NCBI RefSeq assembly: GCF_014217685.1
Contig: NZ_CP043653.1
Span: 186,001 to 250,000, forward strand
DNA: 64,000 bases
Direction: 5' to 3'
Source of the DNA: Glaciihabitans sp. INWT7
GTDB lineage: Bacteria > Actinomycetota > Actinomycetes > Actinomycetales > Microbacteriaceae
The notes under the pieces were generated by a model, which was given only the letters and a program-made list of their open reading frames with translations, ran no database searches and was not told the origin of the DNA. Each line of letters starts with the position of its first letter. The first letter of the stretch is position 1. Below, piece by piece: positions 46,340 through 55,195 of this stretch. The translations under genes were made by a program, and so were the position numbers.

Positions 46340-47821
46340 ATGACAACAACACGTGAACCAACCGACATCGCGAACCCTCCCGCCAAAGCCGCGCTCTCCG
46401 GCTCGCTCGGCGTCGGCTCGATCGTCTTCATGGTGGTCGCGGCCGCCGCCCCCCTCACCGTGATCGGGGGCTCGGCACCGCTCGGCTTCCTGCTCGGCAA
46501 CGGTGTGGGCTTCCCCGCGCTCTTCGCGGTCTGTGCCGTCATCCTCGTGCTGTTCGCGGTGGGGCTGGTGGCCATGACGAAGAGGATCCCGAAACCCGGC
46601 GGGTTCTTCACCTTCGTCGGCCACGGCCTCGGCAAGCCGGCCGGCCTCTCGGCGGCGTACCTCGCCCTCCTCACGTACACGACCATCCAGATCGCCGTCC
46701 ACGGCTATGTGGGATACCTCATCGGGGCCTCGATCGCCGCGCTCGGCGGGCCGGATATCCCCTGGTGGATCTATTCGCTCGCGATCATCCTCATCGTCGG
46801 TGCGCTCGGCTACCGGCACATCGACCTCAGCTCGAAGGTGCTCGGAGTGCTCCTGGTCTGCGAGGTCGGGATCGTGCTCGCGCTGGTGATCGCCGTTGTC
46901 GCGTCCGGCGGGCAGGAAGGGCTCTCGGTTGCGCCTTTCCTGCCGAGCGCTGTGCTGTCCGGCTCGCCGGGCATCGGCCTGATGTTCGCGTTCGCGGCAT
47001 TCATCGGTTTCGAGTCGACAGTGATCTTCCGGGATGAGGCGAAGACACCGGACCGCACCATCCCCCGGGCCACCTACATCGCCGTGATCGGCGTCGGCGT
47101 CTTCTACACCCTCGCCTCCTGGGCGCTCGTCATGGCGTGGGGCCCGTCGAATGTGGTCGCCGAAGCCGCCAAGAATCCCGGCACGATGGTGATCACCACT
47201 ACGCTGCGCTACCTCGGGCCGGTCGGCGAGATCATCCTGAACACGCTGCTCATCACGAGCATGTTCGCCTGCGTGCTCTCGTTCCACAACGTGATCTCGC
47301 GCTACCAGCACTCCATGTCGAACGCCGGTCTGCTGCCGAGCCGTGTGGGGGATGTGCACCCTCGTCACCTCTCGCCACACGTGTCGTCGCTCATCCAGAC
47401 GATCACCGCTTTCGTGCTCATCGCCGTCTTCGCCGTTCTTGGCCTCGACCCGATCCTGCAGGTGTTCACCTGGTTCTCGGGAGTAGCGACCCTCGCAATT
47501 GCGCTTCTCATGGCGCTCACCTCGATCGCGGTGATCGTCTACTTCCGCACCACGAAGACCGATACCCGACTCTGGAACACCCTGGTCGCGCCGGCGCTCG
47601 GCTTCGTCGGACTCGTCGGGTCTGCGGTCGTCATCGGCGTCAACTTCCCGTTCCTGGTGGGAGACGTCAACGCGAAGGGTGCGCCGGTATTCGGGGCGGT
47701 GAGCGCCATCCTGCTCGGACTGATCGTCGTCTTCCCGCTGGCCGGACTCGTCCAGGCCGCCGTGCTCAAGCGGCGGAATGCCGCAGCCTACGAGACCATC
47801 ACCGACGTCATCGCCGGCTGA
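46340..47821 (+). CDS. APC family permease, paralog
   Basis: A 493-residue APC permease with about twelve helices. LGVGSIVFMVVAAAAPLTVIGGSAPLGFLLGNG is helix 1 and GIGLMFAFAAFIGFESTVIFRDEAKTPDRTIPRATYI the helix 6 region with the typical GFES...E motif. A start at ATG (MTTTREPTD) has a weak GAGA-type site. It precedes the amine oxidase by 42 bp and is likely to import its amine substrate. Confidence 0.9.
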   Translation: MTTTREPTDIANPPAKAALSGSLGVGSIVFMVVAAAAPLTVIGGSAPLGFLLGNGVGFPALFAVCAVILVLFAVGLVAMTKRIPKPGGFFTFVGHGLGKPAGLSAAYLALLTYTTIQIAVHGYVGYLIGASIAALGGPDIPWWIYSLAIILIVGALGYRHIDLSSKVLGVLLVCEVGIVLALVIAVVASGGQEGLSVAPFLPSAVLSGSPGIGLMFAFAAFIGFESTVIFRDEAKTPDRTIPRATYIAVIGVGVFYTLASWALVMAWGPSNVVAEAAKNPGTMVITTTLRYLGPVGEIILNTLLITSMFACVLSFHNVISRYQHSMSNAGLLPSRVGDVHPRHLSPHVSSLIQTITAFVLIAVFAVLGLDPILQVFTWFSGVATLAIALLMALTSIAVIVYFRTTKTDTRLWNTLVAPALGFVGLVGSAVVIGVNFPFLVGDVNAKGAPVFGAVSAILLGLIVVFPLAGLVQAAVLKRRNAAAYETITDVIAG

Positions 47822-47863
47822 CCCGCCCGTCTTGTTCCCCTACCAGATTCAGAGGACCACACC

Positions 47864-49831
47864 ATGACCATGATCGATCCCATCACCACGATCGCGGGAC
47901 CACTCGCGAGCCTCGGCGTCGCCGAGATCGAGCGCATCCGTGACATCGTGACCGCAAGCGAGCTGTTCACCCCCACCACCCGGTTCGCCTATGTGGGGCT
48001 CGAGGAGCCGCACAAGCTCGAGGTGCTCGACTTCCTCGCCGGAATAGCCGATCGGCCCGACCGCCGGGCGCGCGTCATGTTGCTCGACATGGCCAGCGGG
48101 CACTCCACCGACAGTGTGGTCTCCCTCGACACCGGGCAGATCGTGACGACGAGCGTGCTCGACGGCAGCACCGGCCAGCTGCCCGTGCTGCTCGAGGAGT
48201 TCGAGGCAATCGGCGCGATCGTCGCGGCGGACCCACGATGGGTGGCGGCACTCGAGGCGCGCGGCACCTCCGTCGATTCTGTGGTCTGCGTGCCGCTCTC
48301 CGCGGGGTACTACGACTACCCGGAAGAGGTGGGCCGTCGCATCCTGCGCGTGCTCGCCTTCCGTCAGGACTATCCGGAAGATCACCCGTGGGCGCATCCG
48401 GTCGACGGGCTCTGCGCCTATGTGGACGCCTCGTCCCGCACCATCACCCGCCTCATCGATGCGGGCGTGATGCCCATCCCCGCCGAGGGCGGCAACTTCG
48501 ACGACCCGGCGGTGCAGGGTGCTCCGCTCACCGCCCTCAAGCCGATCTCGATCACTCAGCCGGAAGGGCCGAGCTTCGAGGTCGACGGCGAGTCTGTCAC
48601 CTGGGGCAATTGGAAGTTCGATGTGGGGTTCGATCCTCGGGAGGGCCTGATTCTTCGCCAGCTCTCGTTCTTCGACGGCGTCGAGCAGCGACCGATCATG
48701 TACCGCGGATCGATCGCCGAGATGGTGGTGCCCTACGGCGACCCCTCTCCGGTGCGCTTCTGGCAGAACTATTTCGACACCGGCGAGTACCTGTTCGGCC
48801 GGTTCACCAATTCGCTCGCGCTCGGCTGCGACTGTGTGGGCGAGATCAAGTACTTCGATGCGGTGCTCGCCGACGAGGTCGGCAACCCGCAGGTGATCCA
48901 GAACGGCATCTGCATGCACGAAGAGGACTTCGGCACCCTGTGGAAGCACAGCGATATGTTCACCGGGTCGAACGAGGTGCGTCGTTCCCGCCGCCTGGTC
49001 ATCAGCTTCTTCACCACGGTGGGCAACTACGACTACGGCTTCTACTGGTACCTGTACCTCGACGGCACGATCGAATGCGAGGCCAAGCTCACGGGCATCC
49101 TCTTCACGTCGTCGTATGTGGAGGGCAGCCCCTATGCGAGCGAGGTCGCGCCGGGGCTGGGGGCGCCATACCACCAGCATCACTTCAGCGCTCGCCTCGA
49201 CATGATGGTGGACGGACTCTCCAATGCGGTGGACGAAGTGGATGCAGTGCGCCTTCCGATCAGCGAAACGAACCCTCACGGAGGCGCATTCACCAACAGC
49301 GCGACGCGTCTCTCGAGCGAAGCGGATGCGAGCCGGCTCGCGGACGCCTCCGTCGGTCGCGCCTGGCACATCGTCAACACCGAGAAGACGAACCGACTCG
49401 GCAGGCCGACCGGCTATGTGCTGATGCCACAGCAGTCGCCGACGCTGATGGCCGACCCCGCGTCATCCATCGCCGAGCGGGCGGCCTTCACCACCAAGCA
49501 GCTCTGGGTGACCCAGTACGACCCGGCGGAGCGTTACCCTGCCGGCGACTTCGTGCACCAGAATCCCGGGGGAGACGGCCTGCCGCGCTACATGGCTGGC
49601 GACCGATCGGTGGACGGTGAGGACATCGTGCTGTGGCACACCTTCGGGCCGACGCACTTCCCCCGGCCGGAGGACTGGCCGGTGATGCCGACGGACTACG
49701 CCAAATTCACGCTCAAGCCCTATGGCTTCTTCGATCGCAACCCCGCGCTCAACGTGCCGCCGAACGCGTCGGCACACGAATGCTCGCACGGCGGCGAGGG
49801 TCACGCAGATCACGCCGGCCACCAGCACTAG
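47864..49831 (+). CDS. Copper-containing primary amine oxidase
   Basis: A 655-residue quinoprotein that oxidises primary amines to aldehydes with release of ammonia and hydrogen peroxide. The topaquinone consensus NYDY holds the precursor tyrosine at residue 389 (VGNYDYGFYWY). Copper ligands are seen in YHQHHFSARLDM and in HTFGPTHFPRPEDWPVMP. The N-terminal beta domain and the C-terminal His-rich tail (HECSHGGEGHADHAGHQH) surround the core; the tail could aid copper capture. There is no signal peptide. The start may be this ATG or one two codons later. It is cotranscribed with the upstream permease. Confidence 0.95.
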   Translation: MTMIDPITTIAGPLASLGVAEIERIRDIVTASELFTPTTRFAYVGLEEPHKLEVLDFLAGIADRPDRRARVMLLDMASGHSTDSVVSLDTGQIVTTSVLDGSTGQLPVLLEEFEAIGAIVAADPRWVAALEARGTSVDSVVCVPLSAGYYDYPEEVGRRILRVLAFRQDYPEDHPWAHPVDGLCAYVDASSRTITRLIDAGVMPIPAEGGNFDDPAVQGAPLTALKPISITQPEGPSFEVDGESVTWGNWKFDVGFDPREGLILRQLSFFDGVEQRPIMYRGSIAEMVVPYGDPSPVRFWQNYFDTGEYLFGRFTNSLALGCDCVGEIKYFDAVLADEVGNPQVIQNGICMHEEDFGTLWKHSDMFTGSNEVRRSRRLVISFFTTVGNYDYGFYWYLYLDGTIECEAKLTGILFTSSYVEGSPYASEVAPGLGAPYHQHHFSARLDMMVDGLSNAVDEVDAVRLPISETNPHGGAFTNSATRLSSEADASRLADASVGRAWHIVNTEKTNRLGRPTGYVLMPQQSPTLMADPASSIAERAAFTTKQLWVTQYDPAERYPAGDFVHQNPGGDGLPRYMAGDRSVDGEDIVLWHTFGPTHFPRPEDWPVMPTDYAKFTLKPYGFFDRNPALNVPPNASAHECSHGGEGHADHAGHQH

Positions 49832-49839
49832 GAGACCGG

Positions 49840-50409
49840 ATGCTTCCCTCCCTCGAGGTGGCGATGGTTCTGCCCGGAGCGGTGGGGGTGTGCTGCACGC
49901 TCGGCGATCGCGTCATGCGCTCGCCGCTGCGCCGGTCGCGCCTGGATCGGACCTTGGTCGTGGCGCCATCCGTGGTGATGATGCTCGCCATGGGCGACCT
50001 GGCGTTCCATGGGCGCTCACCGCTGGTCATGCCGATCGGCTGGATCCTGTTGCTCGTGATCGCGGCGCTGCTGCCGGTCGTGGCGCTGCGTCGGGATTCG
50101 GCGGCTCGAACTCCGGTCGGCACGGCGATGGCGGTCCATCGCAGTCTCACCCTGTTGCTGACCGCGACGACCATAGCGGCGATGGGCTCGGGTGCGCCGC
50201 TGTCCGGCGCGGCGGGGGGAGGGCATCAGGGCATGGTGATGGCCAATCCTCTCGTCGCGCTGCTGGTGCTCGGGATCGTCGCGGTGGCGGCTCTCACCCT
50301 CTGGCTGATCGCACGCCTCTCACGGCGCGTCGGCGGGAGTCGGGTCGCCATGGTGGAGGCCATGAGCATGTTCGGTGGGGTTGTCGTGATGGTCGGGGCC
50401 GGTATGTGA
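49840..50409 (+). CDS. Met/His-rich membrane protein behind the amine oxidase
   Basis: A 189-residue membrane protein with about five helices, directly behind the amine oxidase (8 bp). Methionines and histidines occur in and near the helices (VVMMLAMGDLAFHG, GGGHQGMVMANP, VEAMSMFGG). The layout resembles DUF5134-type actinobacterial membrane proteins, but this assignment is weak. A copper-related role would fit the oxidase next to it. The ATG has GGAGACC upstream. Confidence 0.6.
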   Translation: MLPSLEVAMVLPGAVGVCCTLGDRVMRSPLRRSRLDRTLVVAPSVVMMLAMGDLAFHGRSPLVMPIGWILLLVIAALLPVVALRRDSAARTPVGTAMAVHRSLTLLLTATTIAAMGSGAPLSGAAGGGHQGMVMANPLVALLVLGIVAVAALTLWLIARLSRRVGGSRVAMVEAMSMFGGVVVMVGAGM

Positions 50410-50526
50410 CGCACAGGCGCGAGTGAACGTAGACCGCCGGCTCGCGGGAGGCAAGCCCTCTCGACAGATCCGGCGGGCTCGGGAATCCTGCTCCATGATG
50501 GAGACGATGAGGATGGGTGGTGCCGG

Positions 50527-50994
50527 ATGTCGGTGAACGTACGCGAGATGGCCTGCAGCCCGGAAGACGTCTTCGCGGTGCTCGCGGACGGATGGGTATT
50601 CACGACCTGGGTGGTGGGGGCCTCGCGCATGCGAGACGTCGACGAGAACTGGCCCGCCGTCGGTTCTGCCCTGCAGCATTCCTTCGGAGTCTGGCCGGCG
50701 CTCATCAATGATGAGACCACGGTGCTCGAATGCGACCCGCCCCGGCACTTGGTGATGCAGCCGAAGGGATGGCCGCTGGGCGAGGCGAAGGTGGTGATCG
50801 ACGTCAAGGCCCGCGGCAACGGCAGCGTGGTGCGAATCGAGGAATTCGCCGTCGCGGGGCCGGCCTCGTGGATACCGCGCCCCGTGCTCGACTTTGCACT
50901 GTATCGGCGGAACGTCGAGACGCTGCAGCGTCTGGCTTTCATCGCCGAAGGCAGGTCGGACGATCGGGCCGTCCGAAGAATGACGAGCGGATGA
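50527..50994 (+). CDS. SRPBCC (START-like) family protein
   Basis: A 155-residue single-domain helix-grip protein. REMACSPEDVFAVLADGWVFTTWVVGASRMRDVD is the usual opening of polyketide-cyclase/START-like proteins, followed by strands and the long C-terminal helix RRNVETLQRLAFIAEGR. These bind hydrophobic ligands; the ligand is unknown. It starts at the ATG giving MSVNVREM. Confidence 0.8.
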   Translation: MSVNVREMACSPEDVFAVLADGWVFTTWVVGASRMRDVDENWPAVGSALQHSFGVWPALINDETTVLECDPPRHLVMQPKGWPLGEAKVVIDVKARGNGSVVRIEEFAVAGPASWIPRPVLDFALYRRNVETLQRLAFIAEGRSDDRAVRRMTSG

Positions 50995-51068
50995 GCACTG
51001 GCGTCGCGGTGATGCACGGCGCCGTGGCCATGGCCGTGACCGTGGCGGTAGCGGTGGCAGGCCGGTGA
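50991..51068 (+). CDS. Possible 25-residue hydrophobic peptide
   Basis: ATG 50991 overlaps the SRPBCC stop (ATGA) and gives a short peptide, MSTGVAVMHGAVAMAVTVAV then AVAGR. Its hydrophobicity and coupled start make translation possible; there is no independent support. Confidence 0.2.
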   Translation: MSTGVAVMHGAVAMAVTVAVAVAGR

Positions 51069-51082
51069 CGTGCGCGCAGACG

Positions 51083-51115
51083 AAAGCCCCCGAGCGCCGG
51101 AGCGACGGGGGCTTT
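51083..51115. terminator. Bidirectional terminator
   Basis: AAAGCCCCCG (51083-51092) and CGGGGGCTTT (51106-51115) pair perfectly between convergent genes, with Ts on both outer sides. Confidence 0.85.
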
Positions 51116-51140
51116 AGTCATGCGGGCTGGCAGCGCGGTG

Positions 51141-51653
51141 TTAGCGACCCAGGATCGCGCCGAGGTCGACGCTCTGGGTGACCCCATCGATGATTCCCGT
51201 GGTGTCGACGAGGTCGCTCACGGAGTTGCTCGCCGAGTTGCCGTTGCCGCTGCCGTTGGCGACAGGGGTGTCATTGCCCGAGGCGACCGGAGCGGTGACC
51301 GGAGCGCTGATCGGCGCGGAGACGGAGTTGCCAGACGCGACCGGCGCGGTGACATCGTTGCCCGAAGCCACGGCGTTGCCGCTCAGCACATCGCCCACCT
51401 GAGGGGCGACGACGACGGGGGACTCGTTCGACAGGTTGCCGACGGTCGCGCCATTGGCGATGTTGTCCAGCGCGTCGTTGAGGCTGCTGAGGCTGGTCGC
51501 GCTCCAGAGGCTCGTCGTGGAGTTCGACGACTCGGTGGAGGTCGAGTCGTGCGAGGTGCTCGCCATGGCGGGGCCAGCGGCCCCGATGGCGAGAGCCGCG
51601 GCGGCAGCGATACCGGCGGTGGCGAACATGGTCTTCTTCGTGAATGCGTTCAT
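51141..51653 (-). CDS. Secreted repeat-containing protein
   Basis: A 170-residue exported protein. MNAFTKKTMFATAGIAAAAA leads a signal peptide with cleavage expected near AMASTSH. The mature part is Ser/Thr/Asn-rich, then has degenerate repeats of the form (V/A)ASGN(D/S)xxAP (residues of about 90-140) and a hydrophobic C-terminal region. No enzymatic domain is seen; a surface or adhesin-like role is possible. The ATG has GAGGAG upstream and the start codon is preceded by ATCATC. Confidence 0.75.
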   Translation of the reverse strand: MNAFTKKTMFATAGIAAAAALAIGAAGPAMASTSHDSTSTESSNSTTSLWSATSLSSLNDALDNIANGATVGNLSNESPVVVAPQVGDVLSGNAVASGNDVTAPVASGNSVSAPISAPVTAPVASGNDTPVANGSGNGNSASNSVSDLVDTTGIIDGVTQSVDLGAILGR

Positions 51654-51912
51654 GATGATGAACTCCTCTATCGAATCGGTGGACCGGATATTTCCCGGCC
51701 GCAGTGGTGATCCGGCACCACCATCGAAACGGATTGTCGACGTCGTCGCGCGGCCCGTTTTCGCGCAACATCCCGACTTCTTACTGAGACTTGCTGGGAG
51801 CACGCTGGCCCGTGGTCGCGGCGATCGGGTCGTCGGCAAGCTGTCAAGCTCCGTAAACGCTGAGAGCGTCGACGCGCGGGTCGTGATATCCGCGCCGATA
51901 GTCTGAAGGCCT

Positions 51913-52839
51913 ATGACAACCGCATCCGCCAGCCCTGCGTTCACCGTCTCAGCCGAAGTCGCCGATGCCCTCGAGAACGGGCGTCCCGTTGTGGCGCTCG
52001 AGTCCACGATCATCTCCCATGGGCTTCCGCGACCGCGTAACCACGAAGCGGCGAAGGAGTTCGAGCAGATCCTGCGGGATGCCGGGGTGACCCCGGCGAC
52101 CATCGCGGTGCTCGACGGGGTGCCGCAGATCGGCTTGGATGCCGAGGGCGTGCGCCGCATCGCCGAAGAGGACCTCACCAAGGCGAGTGTGCGGGATCTT
52201 CCCGTGCTCGCCGCCTCCGGGGCCTCCGGGGCGACCACCGTCGCTGCGACCGCACACCTCGCCGCTCTGGCCGGAGTGCGCGTCTTCGCCACCGGGGGTC
52301 TCGGCGGGGTGCACCGCGGAGCCAGCACCACCTTCGACGAGTCGGCCGACCTCTCAACGCTCGCCGTCACCCCGGTCACTGTGGTGAGTGCCGGCGTGAA
52401 GTCGGTGCTCGACATCGCCGCGACCCTCGAGCGGCTCGAGACGCTCAGCGTGCCGGTTGTCGGCTACCGCACCACCATCTTCCCGAGCTTCTGGCTCACC
52501 GAGTCGGCCCACACGATCAACTGGTCGGTCGACTCCGCCGCCCAGGTCGCCGCGATCATGCGCAGCCAGGATGCCCTCGGTCACGGCCAGGGGATCGTGG
52601 TCGCCAATCCGATCCCACGCGAGCAGCAGTGGGATCCCACCGAGCACGACCGGGTGCTGGTCGAGGCCCTCGCCGCCGCCGATGAGGCCGGAATGCACGG
52701 CAAGGCCGTGACGCCCTTCCTCCTCGGGTATATCGTCGACGCCTCGGACGGCCGCAGCCTCGAGGTCAACCTCGATCTCGCCCGCAACAACGTGCGCCTG
52801 GCCGCGCAGATCGCGATCGAATGGTCGGCGCTTGTCTGA
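51913..52839 (+). CDS. psuG: Pseudouridine-5'-phosphate glycosidase
   Basis: A 308-residue enzyme that splits the C-C bond of pseudouridine 5'-phosphate into uracil and ribose 5-phosphate. VALESTIISHGLPRPRNHEAAKEFE at the N-terminus, ASGASGATTVAATAHLAALAGVRVFATGGLGGVHRGA and VVANPIPREQQWDP are the hallmarks of the family. psuK starts inside its last codons, so both form the usual pseudouridine salvage pair. The ATG follows a weak site. Confidence 0.96.
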   Translation: MTTASASPAFTVSAEVADALENGRPVVALESTIISHGLPRPRNHEAAKEFEQILRDAGVTPATIAVLDGVPQIGLDAEGVRRIAEEDLTKASVRDLPVLAASGASGATTVAATAHLAALAGVRVFATGGLGGVHRGASTTFDESADLSTLAVTPVTVVSAGVKSVLDIAATLERLETLSVPVVGYRTTIFPSFWLTESAHTINWSVDSAAQVAAIMRSQDALGHGQGIVVANPIPREQQWDPTEHDRVLVEALAAADEAGMHGKAVTPFLLGYIVDASDGRSLEVNLDLARNNVRLAAQIAIEWSALV

Positions 52840-53734
52840 TCTCCTCTCCAACTCTCGCCGGATCATCGTGTTCGGCGATGTGGTGGACGACGTGGTGGTG
52901 GTGCCGGACGGCGCCATTCGCGACGACACAGACACACCGGCGTCCATCCGCAATCGGGCGGGCGGATCCGCGGCGAACGCGGCAGCGTGGATGGGCTCGC
53001 TCGGGGCATCCGTCGACTTCATCGGCCTGGTGGGCAAGGACGACGTCCCACGGCACAGCGCACTCCTCGCCGACAGCGGCGTCACCCCGCATCTCTCGGG
53101 GCACGACGAGCTGCCGACGGGCGCCATCATCGTGATCGTCGCGGGGGAGCGTCGCACCATGCTCACCGAGAAGGGGGCCAACGCGGCGCTGTCTCCGGAC
53201 TCCGTGCCCAACCGCCTACTCGCCGGTGCCGCTGTGCTGCACTTCACCGGCTACAGCGTGTTCTCCCAGTCCGACCAGGCCGCGCTGCGCGGCCTGCTTC
53301 AGCGCGCGAGTGCGCTGGGCGTGCGGGTGTCGGTCGATCCCGCCTCCGCGGGCTTCATCTCCGATTTCGGTGTCGACCGGTTCCTCGACACCATCGACGG
53401 CGCCCACCTGTTCTTCCCGAACCTCGAGGAGGGCAGGGTGCTCACGGGCCTGGACGATCCGATCGAGATCGCCGAGCGGCTCGGCGAACGTTTCGAGATC
53501 GTCGCGCTCACCCTCGACACTGCCGGTGTCGTGGTGGCCGAACGCGGCATGCCGACGACGATGGTCGCTGCCATCCCCGTGACCGTGGTCGATCCGATCG
53601 GGGCGGGGGATGCATTCGCTGCCGGATTCCTCGCGGCCTGGGTGTCCGGAGCCGGGGCGATGGCCGCGGCGGCGGCGGGCGCGCGCGCCGGAGCCCTCGC
53701 CGTGGCGACGATAGGCGGGCGTCCGCGGAGCTAG
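52832..53734 (+). CDS. psuK: PfkB-family pseudouridine kinase
   Basis: A 300-residue sugar kinase of the PfkB family, probably phosphorylating pseudouridine for PsuG. The N-terminus IVFGDVVDDVVVV and NRAGGSAANAAAWMGSLGASVDFIGLVG form the first PfkB signature; DPIGAGDAFAAGFLAAW is the second with the catalytic Asp. The start is an internal ATG overlapping psuG by 8 bp. The 3' end overlaps the photolyase gene by 4 bp, convergently. Assignment as PsuK rests on the adjacency to psuG. Confidence 0.85.
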   Translation: MSDLLSNSRRIIVFGDVVDDVVVVPDGAIRDDTDTPASIRNRAGGSAANAAAWMGSLGASVDFIGLVGKDDVPRHSALLADSGVTPHLSGHDELPTGAIIVIVAGERRTMLTEKGANAALSPDSVPNRLLAGAAVLHFTGYSVFSQSDQAALRGLLQRASALGVRVSVDPASAGFISDFGVDRFLDTIDGAHLFFPNLEEGRVLTGLDDPIEIAERLGERFEIVALTLDTAGVVVAERGMPTTMVAAIPVTVVDPIGAGDAFAAGFLAAWVSGAGAMAAAAAGARAGALAVATIGGRPRS

Positions 53735-55128
53735 CCGGAGTCTCCCGCCCGTTTCACCACCTCGTACGCGGCGAGCGCGAGGTCTCGCGACTTCTTCAGA
53801 TCGACGATCGGCTGCGGGTAGTCATCGGTTCCGAGCTCCGGCAGGTACCGGCGCTGGTAGGTCCCGTCGCGATCGAACTTCTCCGCCTGGAGCAGGGGAT
53901 TGAAGATGCGGAAGTATGGAGCGGCATCCGCCCCGGATCCGGCGACCCATTGCCAGTTGCCCGGGTTGCTGGCTTCGTCGGCGTCGACCAGGGTGTCCCA
54001 GAACCACTGTTCGCCGATGCGCCAGTCCACGAGCAGGTTCTTGATGAGGAAGGATGCCACGACCATGCGCACCCGGTTGTGCATGTAGCCGGTCTGCCAG
54101 AGTTCGCGCATTCCCGCGTCGACGAAGGGGATGCCCGTGCGGCCCTGTTGCCAGGCCTCGAGGTCACGCGGGTCGGGAGCCTGCCAGGGGAAAGAGTCGA
54201 AGTCGGCACGGAAGTTCTTCTCGTGCAGGTCTGGCGCGTGGAAGAGGATGTTCCAGTTGAACTCGCGCCAGCCGATCTCGCTGAGGAACTTCGGGGCGTT
54301 GCGACGGCCTGCGGCGTCGAGCTCGCCGCGCTGGGTGCGCTGCCAGACCTGGAACGGACTGACCTCTCCGAACCGCAGGTAGGGCGAGAGGCGGGAGGTC
54401 GCCTCGCCGCCCGGGGCATCCCGGGCGGTGTCATAGTGGGCGAGGTCGTGGGCGGCGAAGTGTTCGAGCTGGGCGAGGGCACCCTTCTCGCCGGGCGTCC
54501 AGGCCTCCCTGATGCCGCCGGCCCAGTCCGGCCGGGTCGGCAGCAGGCCCCAGTCGCCCACGGAATCGCTGTCGACGCCTTCCACCCCGTCGAGGGACGA
54601 GGGTTCGGGCAATGGCTCCCGCGGAGGGGCTGCGGCGAGGCAGGCCTTCCAGAACGGGGTGAACACGCGAAACGGGGTACCCGATCCGGTCGTCACCGTC
54701 CACGGCTCGTGCAGCAGGTTCGCCTGGAAGCTCTGCACGGTGAGACCGGCGTCACGAAGGCTCGACTTGAGGGCGGCATCCACCTCCCGCTGCGGGCCGC
54801 CGTAGCGGCGGTTCCAAAAGACGGCTCCGGCTGCGATGTCCGACACCAGGCGAGGCAATTCGACGGCGGCGGCTCCCCGACGAAGCACGAAGCTCGCTCC
54901 GATCTCGCGCACGGAGGCCGCGAGAGCCTCGAGACTGTGATGCAGCCACCATCGGCTGGCCGAACCGAGGGGACGGATGCCGCGACTCTGCTCGTCAAGC
55001 AGGTAGAGCACCACGACCGGCGCTCCCCTCTGCGCCGCTGCGGTGAGGGCGGGATTGTCGGCGAGCCGGAGGTCATCCCTCAGCCAGACGATCGTCGGTG
55101 GGGTGGCGGGATCTCGCGGCGGTGTCAT
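53731..55128 (-). CDS. phrB: Deoxyribodipyrimidine photo-lyase
   Basis: A 465-residue FAD and light-dependent DNA repair enzyme. The N-terminal Rossmann-like domain opens TIVWLRDDLRLADNPAL; the FAD domain has RLSPYLRFGEVSPFQVW, LSEIGWREFNWNILF, GIPFVDAGMRELWQTGYMHNRVRMVVASFLIKNLLVDWRIGEQWFWDTLVD and ASNPGNWQWVAGSGADAAPYFRIFNP. It is a class I CPD photolyase. I chose ATG 55128 (MTPPRDPAT). Confidence 0.96.
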   Translation of the reverse strand: MTPPRDPATPPTIVWLRDDLRLADNPALTAAAQRGAPVVVLYLLDEQSRGIRPLGSASRWWLHHSLEALAASVREIGASFVLRRGAAAVELPRLVSDIAAGAVFWNRRYGGPQREVDAALKSSLRDAGLTVQSFQANLLHEPWTVTTGSGTPFRVFTPFWKACLAAAPPREPLPEPSSLDGVEGVDSDSVGDWGLLPTRPDWAGGIREAWTPGEKGALAQLEHFAAHDLAHYDTARDAPGGEATSRLSPYLRFGEVSPFQVWQRTQRGELDAAGRRNAPKFLSEIGWREFNWNILFHAPDLHEKNFRADFDSFPWQAPDPRDLEAWQQGRTGIPFVDAGMRELWQTGYMHNRVRMVVASFLIKNLLVDWRIGEQWFWDTLVDADEASNPGNWQWVAGSGADAAPYFRIFNPLLQAEKFDRDGTYQRRYLPELGTDDYPQPIVDLKKSRDLALAAYEVVKRAGDSG

Positions 55129-55195
55129 GATCTCCACAGTACGAGATGCCGGGGGGCGAGTCGGTGTTCGACTACGGTGTGCAGGAGGGGGTGTC

